A stretch of DNA of 64,000 nucleotides from Pseudomonas sp. DG56-2 (lineage in GTDB: Bacteria > Pseudomonadota > Gammaproteobacteria > Pseudomonadales > Pseudomonadaceae). A model generated the notes under the pieces. It ran no database searches and was not told the origin of the DNA. It worked only from the letters and a program-made list of their open reading frames with translations. The stretch's first letter is position 1; each line of letters opens with the position of its first letter. The stretch lies in contig NZ_CP032311.1 of NCBI RefSeq assembly GCF_004803755.1, positions 5,544,001-5,608,000 on the forward strand. The letters run 5' to 3'. A program made the translations under genes and the position numbers. Positions 38,092 through 47,316 of the stretch are shown here, piece after piece.

Positions 38092-39285
38092 TCAGCTCCG
38101 CGGGTCCGGACGGGTTCCCAGGCCCATGGCCTGACGGGCAAACCAGCGCTTGGCTGGAGGCAACAGGTCAAGCCCGAGCAAGCCCAGGTTACGTCCAGTG
38201 GCAATCAATGGCTGGGCGTTACCGAACAAGCGGGTTACTCGGTCGGAAAAGCCCACGGTCATGTCCTGGTCCAGCCGCTGGCGCTCTCGATAAACTTGCA
38301 ATGTGGCAAAGTCACCTGGCACACCAGGGCCTGCCAACAGGCCTTCAGCCAGCGACTGCACATCACGCAGGGAGAGGTTGAAACCCTGCCCGGCAATAGG
38401 ATGCAGGCTGTGGGCAGCGTTACCCAGAACGACAAGATGCGGACGCACTTGCTCTTGGGCTTCCACCAATGACAAAGGGTAAAGATGCCGCGCGCCCACT
38501 TGGCGTAAAGCGCCCAGGCGATAGCCGAACACATTCTGCAACTCGCCAAGGAAGCTGCGCTCGTCCAGTTCCGCCAGGCGCTTGGCATCCATACCCGCAC
38601 GAGTCCAGACCAGCGCACAGCGGTTTTCCGGTAACGGCAACAAGGCCATCGGTCCTTCATCTGTGAAGCGCTCGAATGCCTGGCCACAGTGGGCTTCACT
38701 GGGTGTGATGTTGGCAATCAGCGCACTCTGGTTGTATGGCCGCTGACTGACATGAATGCCCAATTGCTCACGCAACCCGGAGCGACCGCCATCGGCCAGC
38801 ACGGCAAGATCGCATTCGACCACGGTGTCGTCATTGAGCGAAAGACGGTAGCCGTCTTCCAGCGCCTGCATGGCTGTCACTTCAGCCGGACAGCGCCAGC
38901 TGACCACATCGGCATCCAGGCCTTTCCACAGGCACTGGCCGAGCCAGGCGTTCTCCACCACGTAGCCCAGGGCAGGAACGCCTTCCTCCAGGGCATCCAG
39001 GCGCGTGGCACCAAAGCGGCCACGGTCGGAAACCTGGATCTGGCGAATGGGTTCGGCGCGACGACTGATCTGCTCCCACAGGCCAAGGCGCTCGTAAATT
39101 TGGCGGGTGCCGTACGATAGAGCGGACGAACGCGCGTCATAGCTCGGCTGGTAAGTGTCGCCGGGTGCAAAGGGTTCAATCAGCAGGATCGTCCAGCCGC
39201 GCGCCTTGGCACCTGCCTGCAGGGCAAGCGCCAAACTGGCGCCGACCAGGCCGCCGCCAATAATTGCCAGGTTCACCCGTTTCAT
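38092..39285 (-). CDS. ubiH: 2-octaprenyl-6-methoxyphenol hydroxylase UbiH
   Basis: A 397-residue FAD monooxygenase that hydroxylates C1 of the ubiquinone precursor ring. Motifs are NLAIIGGGLVGASLALAL (dinucleotide binding), LAVLADGGRSGLREQLG (DG) and VVLGNAAHSLHPIAGQGFNLSLRD, where the family's GDAAH is GNAAH. The ATG overlaps the pepP stop by 4 bp (ATGA), coupling translation. It shares fold and about a third of residues with the downstream UbiI, consistent with ancient duplication. Confidence 0.93.
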   Translation of the reverse strand: MKRVNLAIIGGGLVGASLALALQAGAKARGWTILLIEPFAPGDTYQPSYDARSSALSYGTRQIYERLGLWEQISRRAEPIRQIQVSDRGRFGATRLDALEEGVPALGYVVENAWLGQCLWKGLDADVVSWRCPAEVTAMQALEDGYRLSLNDDTVVECDLAVLADGGRSGLREQLGIHVSQRPYNQSALIANITPSEAHCGQAFERFTDEGPMALLPLPENRCALVWTRAGMDAKRLAELDERSFLGELQNVFGYRLGALRQVGARHLYPLSLVEAQEQVRPHLVVLGNAAHSLHPIAGQGFNLSLRDVQSLAEGLLAGPGVPGDFATLQVYRERQRLDQDMTVGFSDRVTRLFGNAQPLIATGRNLGLLGLDLLPPAKRWFARQAMGLGTRPDPRS

Positions 39286-40616
39286 GCCGCGGCACTGCGC
39301 GCGGCAGCCATCAAGGCCTCGATTTCAGCGACCGTCTTCGGCACACCGGAGGTCAGGATTTCACAGCCCTGCTTTGTAACCACTACGTCATCCTCGATAC
39401 GTACGCCAATGCCGCGCCACTTTTTCGCGACACTCTGGTTATCGGCACCGATATAGATGCCAGGCTCCACCGTCAGGGCCATACCCGGTTCGAGTACCCG
39501 CCACTGACCGCCAACCTTGTATTCGCCGACGTCATGTACATCCATGCCCAGCCAGTGGCCAGCGCGATGCATGTAGAACGCCCGGTAAGCTTCGCTTTCG
39601 ATCAACGCTTCGACGCTGCCCTTGAGCAACCCCAACGCCACCAGCCCTTCAGTGATCACTTGAACCGTTGCTTCGTGCGCGTGATTCCAGTGTTTACCTG
39701 GAGCAATAACGGCGAATGCCGCTTCCTGAGCCTTGAGCACCAGTTCGTAGATCGCTTTCTGTTCCGGGGAGAATTGGCCACTGACCGGAAAGGTCCGGGT
39801 GATGTCACTGGCGTAGCAGTCGATCTCACAACCGGCGTCAATCAGAACCAGATCACCATCCTTGAGCAGTGCATCGTTCTCCTGATAGTGCAGAATGCAG
39901 CTGTTGCGTCCGGCAGCAACGATAGAGCCATAGGCCGGCATCTTCGCCCCGCCCTTGCGGAACTCGTAATCCAGCTCGGCCTCCAGGCTGTACTCACGCA
40001 AGCCTGCACGACAAGCCTGCATGGCGCGAACATGGGCACGGGCAGAAATGGCTGCCGCTTCACGCATCACTTTCACTTCTGCCGCCGACTTATACAGGCG
40101 CATGTCGTGCAGGAGATGATCCAGGGCAACGAACTCGTTCGGTGGCTGGGCACCAAGGCGAGCCTTGGAACGGATCACGTTGATCCACTCCATCAGGTGA
40201 CGATCAAACTCGGGGTTGCTGCCCATGGCCGAATACACCCGGTCCCGGCCCTCGATCAGGCCCGGCAGGATGTCGTCGATATCGGTAATCGGGAAAGCGT
40301 CATCGGCGCCAAAATCACGCACCGCACCTTCCTGTCCGGCACGCAGCCCATCCCATAATTCACGCTCTGGATTGCGTTCACGACAAAACAACACATATTC
40401 GCCATGCTCGCGACCAGGAATCAGCGCAATCACTGCCTCCGGCTCAGGGAAGCCGCTCAGGTACTGGAAATCACTGTCCTGACGGTACACATGCTCAACG
40501 TCACGGTTGCGAATGGCAACCGCAGCGGCAGGCAGGATAGCGATACTGTTGGGCTCCATCTGCGCCATCAGCGCCTTGCGTCGACGGGCGTATTCCGACT
40601 TGGGGATATGGCTCAT
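39282..40616 (-). CDS. pepP: Xaa-Pro aminopeptidase PepP
   Basis: A 444-residue M24 metallopeptidase removing N-terminal residues that precede proline. The dinuclear Mn site is complete: Asp260 and Asp271 in VLIDAGCEIDCYASDITRTF, His354 in HRAGHWLGMDVHD, Glu384 in TVEPGIYI and Glu408 in GVRIEDDVVVT, nearly the E. coli numbering. The start MSHIPKSEYARRRKAL is 22 bp after the YgfB-like stop. The pepP-ubiH-ubiI order is widely kept in gammaproteobacteria, without a known metabolic reason. Confidence 0.96.
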   Translation of the reverse strand: MSHIPKSEYARRRKALMAQMEPNSIAILPAAAVAIRNRDVEHVYRQDSDFQYLSGFPEPEAVIALIPGREHGEYVLFCRERNPERELWDGLRAGQEGAVRDFGADDAFPITDIDDILPGLIEGRDRVYSAMGSNPEFDRHLMEWINVIRSKARLGAQPPNEFVALDHLLHDMRLYKSAAEVKVMREAAAISARAHVRAMQACRAGLREYSLEAELDYEFRKGGAKMPAYGSIVAAGRNSCILHYQENDALLKDGDLVLIDAGCEIDCYASDITRTFPVSGQFSPEQKAIYELVLKAQEAAFAVIAPGKHWNHAHEATVQVITEGLVALGLLKGSVEALIESEAYRAFYMHRAGHWLGMDVHDVGEYKVGGQWRVLEPGMALTVEPGIYIGADNQSVAKKWRGIGVRIEDDVVVTKQGCEILTSGVPKTVAEIEALMAAARSAAA

Positions 40617-40638
40617 GGGCAGTGGGGTCCCTCTACAG

Positions 40639-41193
40639 TCAGTGCAGCGAAGGTTTGGCTGCAGGCTCGACCGGCTTGGCCAATTCCGTGTACAGCAACA
40701 GCGGTGCGACGCGCAGGTATTCCATTACTTCCATATAGTCGCTTTCACCGTCTTCGGACTCTTCCAGGGCGTCCTGGACCTGGGAAATGGCATCCAGGTC
40801 TTGAAGCACTTCCTTGGCTTCAGTGCTCAGCGTCACGCCGGCGGAGTTCAGACCGAAGCCATACAGGAAGCCCTTGCACCACTCACCCAGCGCTGCAGCG
40901 CGGTCAGTCAGCGCAGCTTCATCGCCCGGCAGCAGCAGTACGATAGTGATATCGTCACCCGTGAGTTCGCCCTTGACCATCTCCTGCAGGCCGATCAAAG
41001 CGTTACGAACATTGTCTGCCGGATCGTTTTCCAGCAGATGGGCGGCATCGGCCAACCAGGCCTCCGCATCGAAGCCAGCCCCGGCGCAGCTACGCCCGAG
41101 CAACAGCCCGTGCAGTTCGGCAGGAGATACAGGATGCCCGTTGCTGGTGAGCAAAGTGGCGAAAGCGGTGTACGGCGAATTGGTAATAGGCAT
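40639..41193 (-). CDS. YgfB/YecA-family (UPF0149) protein
   Basis: A 184-residue helical protein of the UPF0149 family: [36 protein letters not shown] near the N-terminus and [15 protein letters not shown] in the middle, then an acidic C-terminal half ([20 protein letters not shown]). Studies of YgfB in P. aeruginosa link it to control of the ampDh3 amidase and beta-lactam resistance; function here is inferred at most. The ATG at 41193 lacks a clear ribosome-binding site and a TTG two codons upstream is possible. It heads the pepP-ubi operon and faces the coiled-coil/zapA pair. Confidence 0.88.
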   Translation of the reverse strand: MPITNSPYTAFATLLTSNGHPVSPAELHGLLLGRSCAGAGFDAEAWLADAAHLLENDPADNVRNALIGLQEMVKGELTGDDITIVLLLPGDEAALTDRAAALGEWCKGFLYGFGLNSAGVTLSTEAKEVLQDLDAISQVQDALEESEDGESDYMEVMEYLRVAPLLLYTELAKPVEPAAKPSLH

Positions 41194-41345
41194 GGGCAAC
41201 TAGGCGCCAGACGGCGCAATGACTAGAATGAAGACCTTGTATCCTAGCACCGGCAGGCGCGCCAAGACCATCGACGCGGCCAACTCGGAGCAGGCCGGGG
41301 CATAAATCGGGCAACCACCCGCCAGACCGAATCGAGTGGCAACCA

Positions 41346-41555
41346 ATGCAAGAGAACGATCTGCAAACGCTGATGGGCCGATTCGAACTGCTGATTGAGC
41401 GAGTCGAGCAACTTAAACGGCAAAACACACTCCTATTAGCTCAGGAAAAGTCCTGGCGCGAGGAGCGCGCCCACCTCATCGAAAAAAACGAAATCGCCCG
41501 GCGTAAGGTCGAATCGATGATTTTGCGACTCAAGGCCCTGGAGCAAGACTCATGA
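41346..41555 (+). CDS. TIGR02449-type small coiled-coil protein (ZapB-like)
   Basis: A 69-residue protein that is almost all heptad repeat: LMGRFELLIERVEQLKRQNTLLL, then REERAHLIEKNEIARRKVESMILRLKAL. Pseudomonad proteins of this kind are called TIGR02449. The size, coil and position immediately before zapA suggest a ZapB-like role in Z-ring organisation, which is inference. Its stop overlaps the zapA start (ATGA), so the two are translationally coupled. Confidence 0.85.
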   Translation: MQENDLQTLMGRFELLIERVEQLKRQNTLLLAQEKSWREERAHLIEKNEIARRKVESMILRLKALEQDS

Positions 41556-41869
41556 GTTCAAGCAATAGCGTGACCGTTCAGATCCTCGACAAAGAATATT
41601 CGATCATCTGTCCGCCCGAGGAACGCAGCAATCTGGTCAGCGCCGCACGCTATCTGGATGGCAAAATGCGTGAAATCCGCAGCAGTGGCAAAGTGATCGG
41701 CGCCGACCGGATCGCTGTGATGGCCGCTCTGAACATTACCCACGACCTGCTGCACAATCAGGAACGCCCTGAAGCACCGACCGGTGGCGCCACCCGCGAA
41801 CAGGTTCGCGATCTGCTCGAACGCGTCGATCAGGCACTGTCTGACGATCAAGATACAAATAAGGGTTAA
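41552..41869 (+). CDS. zapA: Cell division protein ZapA
   Basis: A 105-residue Z-ring-associated protein that bundles FtsZ filaments. The N-terminal globular part reads NSVTVQILDKEYSIICPPEERSNLVSAARYLDGKMREIRSSGKV, followed by IGADRIAVMAALNITHDLL and a C-terminal helix that forms the dimer coil. It is followed at 19 bp by the ssrS transcription start, and the ssrS -10 box lies 8 bp after its stop. Confidence 0.95.
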   Translation: MSSSNSVTVQILDKEYSIICPPEERSNLVSAARYLDGKMREIRSSGKVIGADRIAVMAALNITHDLLHNQERPEAPTGGATREQVRDLLERVDQALSDDQDTNKG

Positions 41870-41876
41870 GAATCGG

Positions 41877-41882
41877 TATACT
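41877..41882 (+). promoter_or_regulatory. -10 box of the 6S RNA promoter
   Basis: tatact lies 7 bp before the likely first base of 6S RNA. The region 17 bp upstream (tacaaa, 41854-41859) is a poor -35. The promoter overlaps the end of zapA, so some 6S RNA may also come from read-through processing. Confidence 0.6.
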
Positions 41883-41888
41883 GGCGCC

Positions 41889-42064
41889 ACTCCCTGGAGT
41901 GCTTGCCAGTCGGTCATGTCCCTGAGCCGATACGCACAACCACGGGGGTTGCACGTGGGGCCGGTGTGCATGTCCGCTTGACGGAAAGCCTTAACGCCTC
42001 CTGCAATCTCCACCTTGAACTTTCGGGTTCAAGGGCTACACCGACAGCGGTTCGTCGGGGAGCC
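41889..42064 (+). ncRNA. ssrS: 6S RNA
   Basis: The sequence between zapA and ygfA has the hallmark 6S layout. A closing stem pairs ctccc (41890-41894) with gggag (42058-42062). The conserved tgtccctgagccgat lies in the 5' strand, a long central region forms the open-promoter mimic, and the hairpin ttgaac-tttcg-ggttcaaggg lies in the 3' part. 6S RNA binds the sigma-70 RNA polymerase holoenzyme and dampens transcription in stationary phase. Ends are estimated from the closing stem and the -10 box. Position before ygfA is the classical one, with ygfA probably co-transcribed. Confidence 0.9.
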
Positions 42065-42147
42065 TGAATTACCTTTGCGCGCATTCCAAAGCGGGCAAAT
42101 TGAGCGGTTGCCCAAGCGCAACAGCCTTCTCTGGGAACGCCCGTGCC

Positions 42148-42756
42148 ATGACCGACACCGCGCAGCTAACCCGCCCCCAACTTCGCCGCCTGCTACGTGA
42201 CGCCCGTCGTGCCTTGAGCCCGGCCCAACAACGTCAGGCCGCAGCCGGGTTGTACCGCCAGCTGGCGCAACATCCATTGTTCCGTCGCGCCCGCCACATC
42301 GCCCTGTACCTGCCCAACGACAGTGAAATCGACCCTCGCTTGCTGCTGCGCGAGGCGCAACGGCGAGGCAAACGTACTTATCTGCCCGTCTTGCACGCCT
42401 GGCCTAGAAGTAAAATGGTCTTCCAACGTATCGAGCACGGCGAAAAACTGCGACCCAATCGCTTTCGCATCGCCGAACCTCACATCAACCTGGCGCGACA
42501 ACGACCTATCTGGGCGCTGGATTTGATCCTGCTGCCGTTGGTGGGGTTTGATGAAGAAGGCGGCCGACTGGGGATGGGAGGCGGCTTCTACGATCGAAGC
42601 CTGGCCTATCAAGCCCGCCGCAAAGCCTGGAAAAAACCTTTGCTGCTGGGCCTGGCGCACGAGTGTCAAAAAGTGCAACGACTGGCACAGGCCAGCTGGG
42701 ATGTGCCGCTACAAGGGACGGTCTCGGACCGTGGCTGGTACCTGGCGCCAGCCTGA
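42148..42756 (+). CDS. ygfA: 5-formyltetrahydrofolate cyclo-ligase (YgfA/MTHFS)
   Basis: A 202-residue enzyme converting 5-formyl-THF to 5,10-methenyl-THF with ATP. The N-terminal LTRPQLRRLLRDARRALSPAQQ is followed by IALYLPNDSEIDPRLLLREA, and the phosphate/folate loop DLILLPLVGFDEEGGRLGMGGGFYDR is diagnostic. The start MTDTAQLTRPQ is preferred to a frame 48 bp upstream on length. Location directly behind 6S RNA is typical and suggests expression from the ssrS promoter. Confidence 0.93.
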   Translation: MTDTAQLTRPQLRRLLRDARRALSPAQQRQAAAGLYRQLAQHPLFRRARHIALYLPNDSEIDPRLLLREAQRRGKRTYLPVLHAWPRSKMVFQRIEHGEKLRPNRFRIAEPHINLARQRPIWALDLILLPLVGFDEEGGRLGMGGGFYDRSLAYQARRKAWKKPLLLGLAHECQKVQRLAQASWDVPLQGTVSDRGWYLAPA

Positions 42757-42774
42757 GAAACGTCAACGCTGCGA

Positions 42775-42915
42775 TCAACGTTGTTGCGGATTCACCGGCA
42801 TTTCGTAGGGAGCATCGAGTTTGCGCTCCCAAAGGCTTTGCGCATAACCGGTAGTGACCACACCCAAACCGAACAGAAACACGAGAATCCAGAGCAAGTC
42901 CGGTTTGCGATTCAT
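42775..42915 (-). CDS. 46-residue single-pass membrane protein
   Basis: A very short gene easily missed by length cut-offs. It encodes MNRKPDLLWILVFLFGLGVV, then TTGYAQSLWERKLDAPYEMP and VNPQQR: a basic N-terminus, one hydrophobic helix (about 7-23) and a hydrophilic tail, which suggests an inner-membrane peptide with its N-terminus in the cytosol. GAGGGGGG lies 6 bp before the ATG. It runs against ygfA, ending 18 bp past that stop, and is divergent from the EVE gene. I recall similar peptides annotated as hypothetical in other pseudomonads; function is unknown. Confidence 0.75.
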   Translation of the reverse strand: MNRKPDLLWILVFLFGLGVVTTGYAQSLWERKLDAPYEMPVNPQQR

Positions 42916-43094
42916 TGATTGCCCCCCTCAGGCAAACTGATCACGTTGTCAGCAACGTTTTTAGTTGTTGCAGCAGCGTCAAGCTTAAAAGTGGCGCATT
43001 CTCCGACAACCAGCGCCGACACGCAAACCTTGACGCCAACCGACCGTCGGTTTCATGCAACAGGTTATTTCAAATTTAGTCAGGAGCACCACCT

Positions 43095-43544
43095 ATGGCC
43101 TATTGGCTAATGAAATCCGAGCCCGAAGAACTATCAATCGAGGATCTGGCCCGCCTCAAGCAAGCGCGCTGGGACGGCGTTCGTAACTATCAGGCCCGCA
43201 ATTTTCTGCGCAGCATGGCAGTGGGTGATCAATTTTTCTTTTATCACTCAAGCTGCCCCGAACCCGGTATCGCCGGGATCGGCCAGATATGCACCGCCGC
43301 TTACCCTGACCCGACCGCCCTCGACCCTCAGAGCCATTACTTCGACGCCAAAGCCAACGATGAAAAGAACCCTTGGAGCGCCATCGATGTCGTCCATGTG
43401 GAAACATTCACGAAAGTTCTAGGCTTGGGCTTCCTCAAGCAACAAACCGCCCTTGCAGAACTGCCACTGGTACAAAAAGGGAGCCGCTTATCAGTCATGC
43501 CGGTTACTGCGCAACAGTGGGCAGCAGTACTCGCACTACGTTAA
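43095..43544 (+). CDS. EVE-domain protein
   Basis: A 149-residue protein that is one EVE domain of the PUA-like fold: YWLMKSEPEELSIEDLARL, then RWDGVRNYQARNFLRSMAVGDQFFFYHSSC, IAGIGQI and the FTKVLGLGFLKQ segment. EVE proteins resemble YTH readers and are thought to bind modified bases in nucleic acids; stand-alone EVE proteins are common housekeeping-like genes and some join defence systems. No restriction or defence gene is adjacent here. AGGAG lies 8 bp before the ATG. Confidence 0.93.
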   Translation: MAYWLMKSEPEELSIEDLARLKQARWDGVRNYQARNFLRSMAVGDQFFFYHSSCPEPGIAGIGQICTAAYPDPTALDPQSHYFDAKANDEKNPWSAIDVVHVETFTKVLGLGFLKQQTALAELPLVQKGSRLSVMPVTAQQWAAVLALR

Positions 43545-43636
43545 ACAGGGTAGGATTGCGGAGTTTTGACGAACATCAACGCACCAGGGTCGGTGCCGCG
43601 CCACAATTTGGTGCGAATGCAGCAGGAGGCAGACTG

Positions 43637-44596
43637 ATGAGCCAACATACTCCAAAATTATTTGCTGGCGCTTTGATCGCCTTACTCCTGGCCGCTGGTG
43701 GTCTGGGCTACTGGAAGTCCCTGCACGACCGCCTGCCTGATGGTTTGAGCATGGGCAACGGCCGGCTTGAATCCACTGAAGTACAAATCGCCAGCAAGAT
43801 TCCCGGGCGCCTGGCCGAAGTGCTGGTCGATGAAGGCGACAAGGTCAAGCAAGGCCAGCTCCTGGCGCGTATCGACACCCGCACGCTCGAAGCTCAACGC
43901 AGCCAGGCTGAGGCCGAGGTGCTTCGCGCCAAGGAAAATTACTCCGCCGCCCAGGCCAATGTGCAACTGCGCCAGAGCGAACTGCTGTTGGCCAGCCAGG
44001 AGTTGAAGCGGGTCAAGGAAATTTTCCTGCGCAAATACGCCAGCCAACAACTACTCGACCAACAGCAAGCCCGCTACGACACCGCAAGTTCAGCCGTGGT
44101 CGCAGCCCGTGCACAATTGGCCGCGATCAAGGCTGCGATTGGCGCTGCCGAAGCTCAAGTCGCCCAGCTTACCAGCGAGATCGACGACAGCAGCCTGCGC
44201 GCGCCCCTCGATGGCATTATCCAACTGCGCCTGGCCGAGCCGGGTGAGGTGCTGGGCGCCGGAGGCCGCGTGCTGATGCTGATCAACCCGAACGATCAGT
44301 ACATGAACCTGTACCTGCCCGCCTCGACCACCGGCCGCCTGACTGTGGGCGATGAAGCCAGGATAATTCTCGACGCCCTGCCGGACAAAGCGCTGCCGGC
44401 AAAAATCGCATTTGTTGCCGCCAAGGCCCAGTTCACGCCGAAACAGGTGGAAACCCGCGACGAGCGCCAAAAGCTGGTGTTTCGGGTCAAGCTGCGCCTG
44501 ACCGAACCCAGTGCCGTGCCTCAGGCCAAGCCCGGCATGCCCGGTGCGGGTTACGTGCGCACGGCTGAAGTAGACTGGCCGGCCAATCTGCGATGA
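43637..44596 (+). CDS. HlyD-family membrane-fusion protein (YhiI-like)
   Basis: A 319-residue adaptor anchored by an N-terminal helix (LFAGALIALLLAAGGLGYW). The biotinyl-lipoyl half VQIASKIPGRLAEVLVDEGDKVKQGQLLARID leads into a long helical hairpin (about 80-175, rich in Ala, Gln, Leu) and returns with DSSLRAPLDGIIQLRLAEPGEVL. AGGAGG lies 7 bp before the ATG, so an open frame starting far upstream is dismissed. It begins a three-gene operon with RbbA-like and YhhJ-like genes, overlapping rbbA by 4 bp. Confidence 0.93.
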   Translation: MSQHTPKLFAGALIALLLAAGGLGYWKSLHDRLPDGLSMGNGRLESTEVQIASKIPGRLAEVLVDEGDKVKQGQLLARIDTRTLEAQRSQAEAEVLRAKENYSAAQANVQLRQSELLLASQELKRVKEIFLRKYASQQLLDQQQARYDTASSAVVAARAQLAAIKAAIGAAEAQVAQLTSEIDDSSLRAPLDGIIQLRLAEPGEVLGAGGRVLMLINPNDQYMNLYLPASTTGRLTVGDEARIILDALPDKALPAKIAFVAAKAQFTPKQVETRDERQKLVFRVKLRLTEPSAVPQAKPGMPGAGYVRTAEVDWPANLR

Positions 44597-47316
44597 ACGC
44601 CCTGGCGCTACACGCGCAGGGCATCAGTCACCGTTATGGCAAACTCGAGGCCCTGCAAGATATCTCCTTCGACCTGCCAGCTGGCACCCGTTGCGGGCTG
44701 ATAGGTCCGGACGGTGCTGGAAAGTCCAGTCTGCTGGGCTTGATCGCCGGGGTGAAGAAGCTGCAAAGCGGTGAGCTTGAGGTACTCGACGGATCGATCC
44801 GCAAGCGCCGTCACCGCAACAGCCTGTACCCGCGAATAGCCTTCATGCCGCAAGGTCTGGGCAACAACCTCTATCCTGAATTATCCATCAGCGAAAACAT
44901 TCGCTTCTTCGCCACCCTGTTCGGCCTCAGCGCGGCGCAGTGCGAGCAGCGCATGCACAACTTGCTGCTCGCTACCGATCTTGCGCGATTTGCCGAACGG
45001 CCAGCCGGCAAGCTATCCGGAGGCATGAAGCAAAAACTCGGTTTGTGCTGTGCGCTGATCCACGATCCCGACTTGCTGATCCTTGACGAGCCAACCACCG
45101 GTGTAGATCCACTGTCGCGTCGGCACTTCTGGGAACTGGTCGAGCAAGTCCGTGCCGAGCGACCACAGCTCACCCTGCTGGTTGCCACTGCCTACATGGA
45201 AGAAGCCGAGCAATTCGAACACTGCCTGATGCTTGACCGGGGCAAGTTGATCGCCTCGGGACTCAGCCAGGAACTGGCCAGTGCAACGGCCAGCGGCAAA
45301 CTGGATGACGCCTTCACCCACTACCAAGGTGACAGTGCGCACGATCCTCAGCCACTAGAGATTCCTCCACGCCCCGCCGGCGAAACAACAATCGCTATTG
45401 AAGCTCACGAACTGACCCTGCGCTTTGGTGACTTCACTGCGGTGAACAAGGTCAGTTTCGCCATCGGTCGAGGGGAGATATTCGGTTTTCTCGGTTCCAA
45501 TGGTTGCGGCAAAACCACCACCATGAAAGTGCTCACCGGCTTGATGCCTGCCAGCGAAGGCAGCGCGACCCTTTTGGGGCGGCCGGTAGACGCCAAAGAC
45601 TTGGCAACCCGCAAGCGGGTTGGCTTCATGTCGCAGAGCTTCTCGTTGTATGGCGAGCTTAGCGTGCGCCAGAACCTTGAGTTGCACGCGCGGCTTTTCG
45701 ATCTGCCCAAAGCCGATAGCACAACTCGTATCGCTGAGCTCATCGAACGCTTCGACCTTGGCAACATCGCTGACCAGCAGTCCGGGGCGCTGCCCTTGGG
45801 GCTGCGCCAGCGTCTGTCACTCGCTGTGGCGGTATTACACCGCCCGGAAGTGCTGATTCTCGATGAACCCACTTCTGGCGTGGACCCAGCGGCTCGCGAT
45901 GATTTCTGGCGCCTGCTGATCGAGTTGTCGCGGGAACAAGGCGTGACCATATTCCTCTCCACGCACTTCATGAACGAGGCGCAGCGCTGCGACCGAATTT
46001 CCCTGATGCATGCGGGCAAGGTGCTTGCTTGCGATACCCCTGCGGCGCTGCAACAACAGTTTGCCGGAGACACCCTCGAAGACGCTTTCGTGACATGCCT
46101 GGAACAAGCGCAAGGACTGGCCGAAGCGCCAGCAGCCTCAACAGCACTTGAAGAGCCAGGCGCTTCAACCCCGATAACGATGTCCCGGGGATTCAGCATC
46201 AGGCGCCTGTTTGCCGTTGCCACCCGCGAGGGTAAGGAGCTACTGCGCGACAAGGTCCGTCTGGCGTTCGCGTTGCTCGGTGCGTTGTTCATGATGGTGA
46301 TCTTCGGCTATGGCATCTCGCTGGACGTCGAGAATCTTGCATTCGCCGTTTATGACCAGGACCAGAGCCCGCAAAGTCGAGCCTATCTTGAAGCATTCCG
46401 TGGCTCGCGCTACTTCGCCGAGCAGCCGCCTATCCGCGATTCGGCACAGCTGCACCAGCGCTTGCAGCGCTCGGAAATCAAGCTGGCACTGGAAATCCCG
46501 CCAGGATTCGGACGTGACTTGCATGCCGGGCGCCAGCCAGTGGTCGCGGCATGGCTCGACGGCGGCATGCCGTTTCGCGCCGAAACCAGCCGTAACTATG
46601 TCGAAGCGGTGCACCAGGCCAACCTCGAGCAACTGGCAGCCCTGAGCAGCCAGGCACAACCTGGACAATCGCCGGTGCGCCTGGAAACTCGCTTTCGCTA
46701 CAACCAGGACGTGGTCAGCGTGAACGCGATTGGCCCCGGAGTAATGGCGCTGATCCTTGCCTTCATACCAGCCATGCTCACAGCGCTTGGGATTGTCCGT
46801 GAGAAAGAGCTGGGCTCGATCACCAACTTCTATGCCACTCCGCTGACCCGTCTGGAGTTTTTGCTCGGCAAACAGGCCCCCTACCTGGCGATCAGCCTGA
46901 TCAACCTGGCGTTGCTGGTGGCGATGAACCGCTGGCTATTCGGTGTGCCATTCAAAGGCAGCGCATTTGCCCTGGCCGTTGGCGGTCTACTGTATGTGCT
47001 GGCAACCACTAGCCTTGGCCTGTTGATCTCGGCGTTCACCCGTACACAGATCGCGGCGATCCTCGGCACCATGATCATCACCAGCCTGCCGACCATCCAG
47101 TTCTCCGGGCTGATCGTGCCACGCTCATCACTCGATGGATCGGCAGCACTGATGGGGCAACTGTTCCCGGCCGGCTACTTTCTCGATGTTGCCGTCGGCA
47201 CCTTCACCAAGGCCTTGAGCCTGCGTGAACTGTGGCCGCAATGCCTGGCCCTGTTCGGGTTCTTTGTTGCCTTCACCGGCCTGAGCCTGGCCATGCTGAA
47301 GAAGCAGGAGGTCTGA
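44593..47316 (+). CDS. rbbA: RbbA-like ABC transporter: two ATPase domains fused to an ABC-2 permease
   Basis: A 907-residue protein. ATPase 1 has Walker A GPDGAGKS (38-45), LSGG at 141-144 and Walker B LLILDEP (161-167). ATPase 2 has Walker A GSNGCGKT (301-308) and Walker B LILDEPTSGVDP, but its signature is LPLGLRQ rather than LSGGQ, a form I also recall in E. coli RbbA. The C-terminal half (about 540-907) is an ABC-2 permease with six hydrophobic segments. E. coli RbbA was reported to bind ribosomes, but the yhiI-rbbA-yhhJ context points to export. It overlaps both neighbours. Confidence 0.93.
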   Translation: MNALALHAQGISHRYGKLEALQDISFDLPAGTRCGLIGPDGAGKSSLLGLIAGVKKLQSGELEVLDGSIRKRRHRNSLYPRIAFMPQGLGNNLYPELSISENIRFFATLFGLSAAQCEQRMHNLLLATDLARFAERPAGKLSGGMKQKLGLCCALIHDPDLLILDEPTTGVDPLSRRHFWELVEQVRAERPQLTLLVATAYMEEAEQFEHCLMLDRGKLIASGLSQELASATASGKLDDAFTHYQGDSAHDPQPLEIPPRPAGETTIAIEAHELTLRFGDFTAVNKVSFAIGRGEIFGFLGSNGCGKTTTMKVLTGLMPASEGSATLLGRPVDAKDLATRKRVGFMSQSFSLYGELSVRQNLELHARLFDLPKADSTTRIAELIERFDLGNIADQQSGALPLGLRQRLSLAVAVLHRPEVLILDEPTSGVDPAARDDFWRLLIELSREQGVTIFLSTHFMNEAQRCDRISLMHAGKVLACDTPAALQQQFAGDTLEDAFVTCLEQAQGLAEAPAASTALEEPGASTPITMSRGFSIRRLFAVATREGKELLRDKVRLAFALLGALFMMVIFGYGISLDVENLAFAVYDQDQSPQSRAYLEAFRGSRYFAEQPPIRDSAQLHQRLQRSEIKLALEIPPGFGRDLHAGRQPVVAAWLDGGMPFRAETSRNYVEAVHQANLEQLAALSSQAQPGQSPVRLETRFRYNQDVVSVNAIGPGVMALILAFIPAMLTALGIVREKELGSITNFYATPLTRLEFLLGKQAPYLAISLINLALLVAMNRWLFGVPFKGSAFALAVGGLLYVLATTSLGLLISAFTRTQIAAILGTMIITSLPTIQFSGLIVPRSSLDGSAALMGQLFPAGYFLDVAVGTFTKALSLRELWPQCLALFGFFVAFTGLSLAMLKKQEV

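Noticed and set aside
43095..43544. EVE protein as part of a defence system
   Set aside because: It is flanked by housekeeping genes (6S RNA, ygfA, an exporter); no restriction, nuclease or phage gene is near.
45400..46292. Degenerate signature of the second RbbA ATPase as a sign of inactivity
   Set aside because: LPLGLRQ at this position is shared with what I recall of other RbbA proteins, so it is a family trait, not damage.
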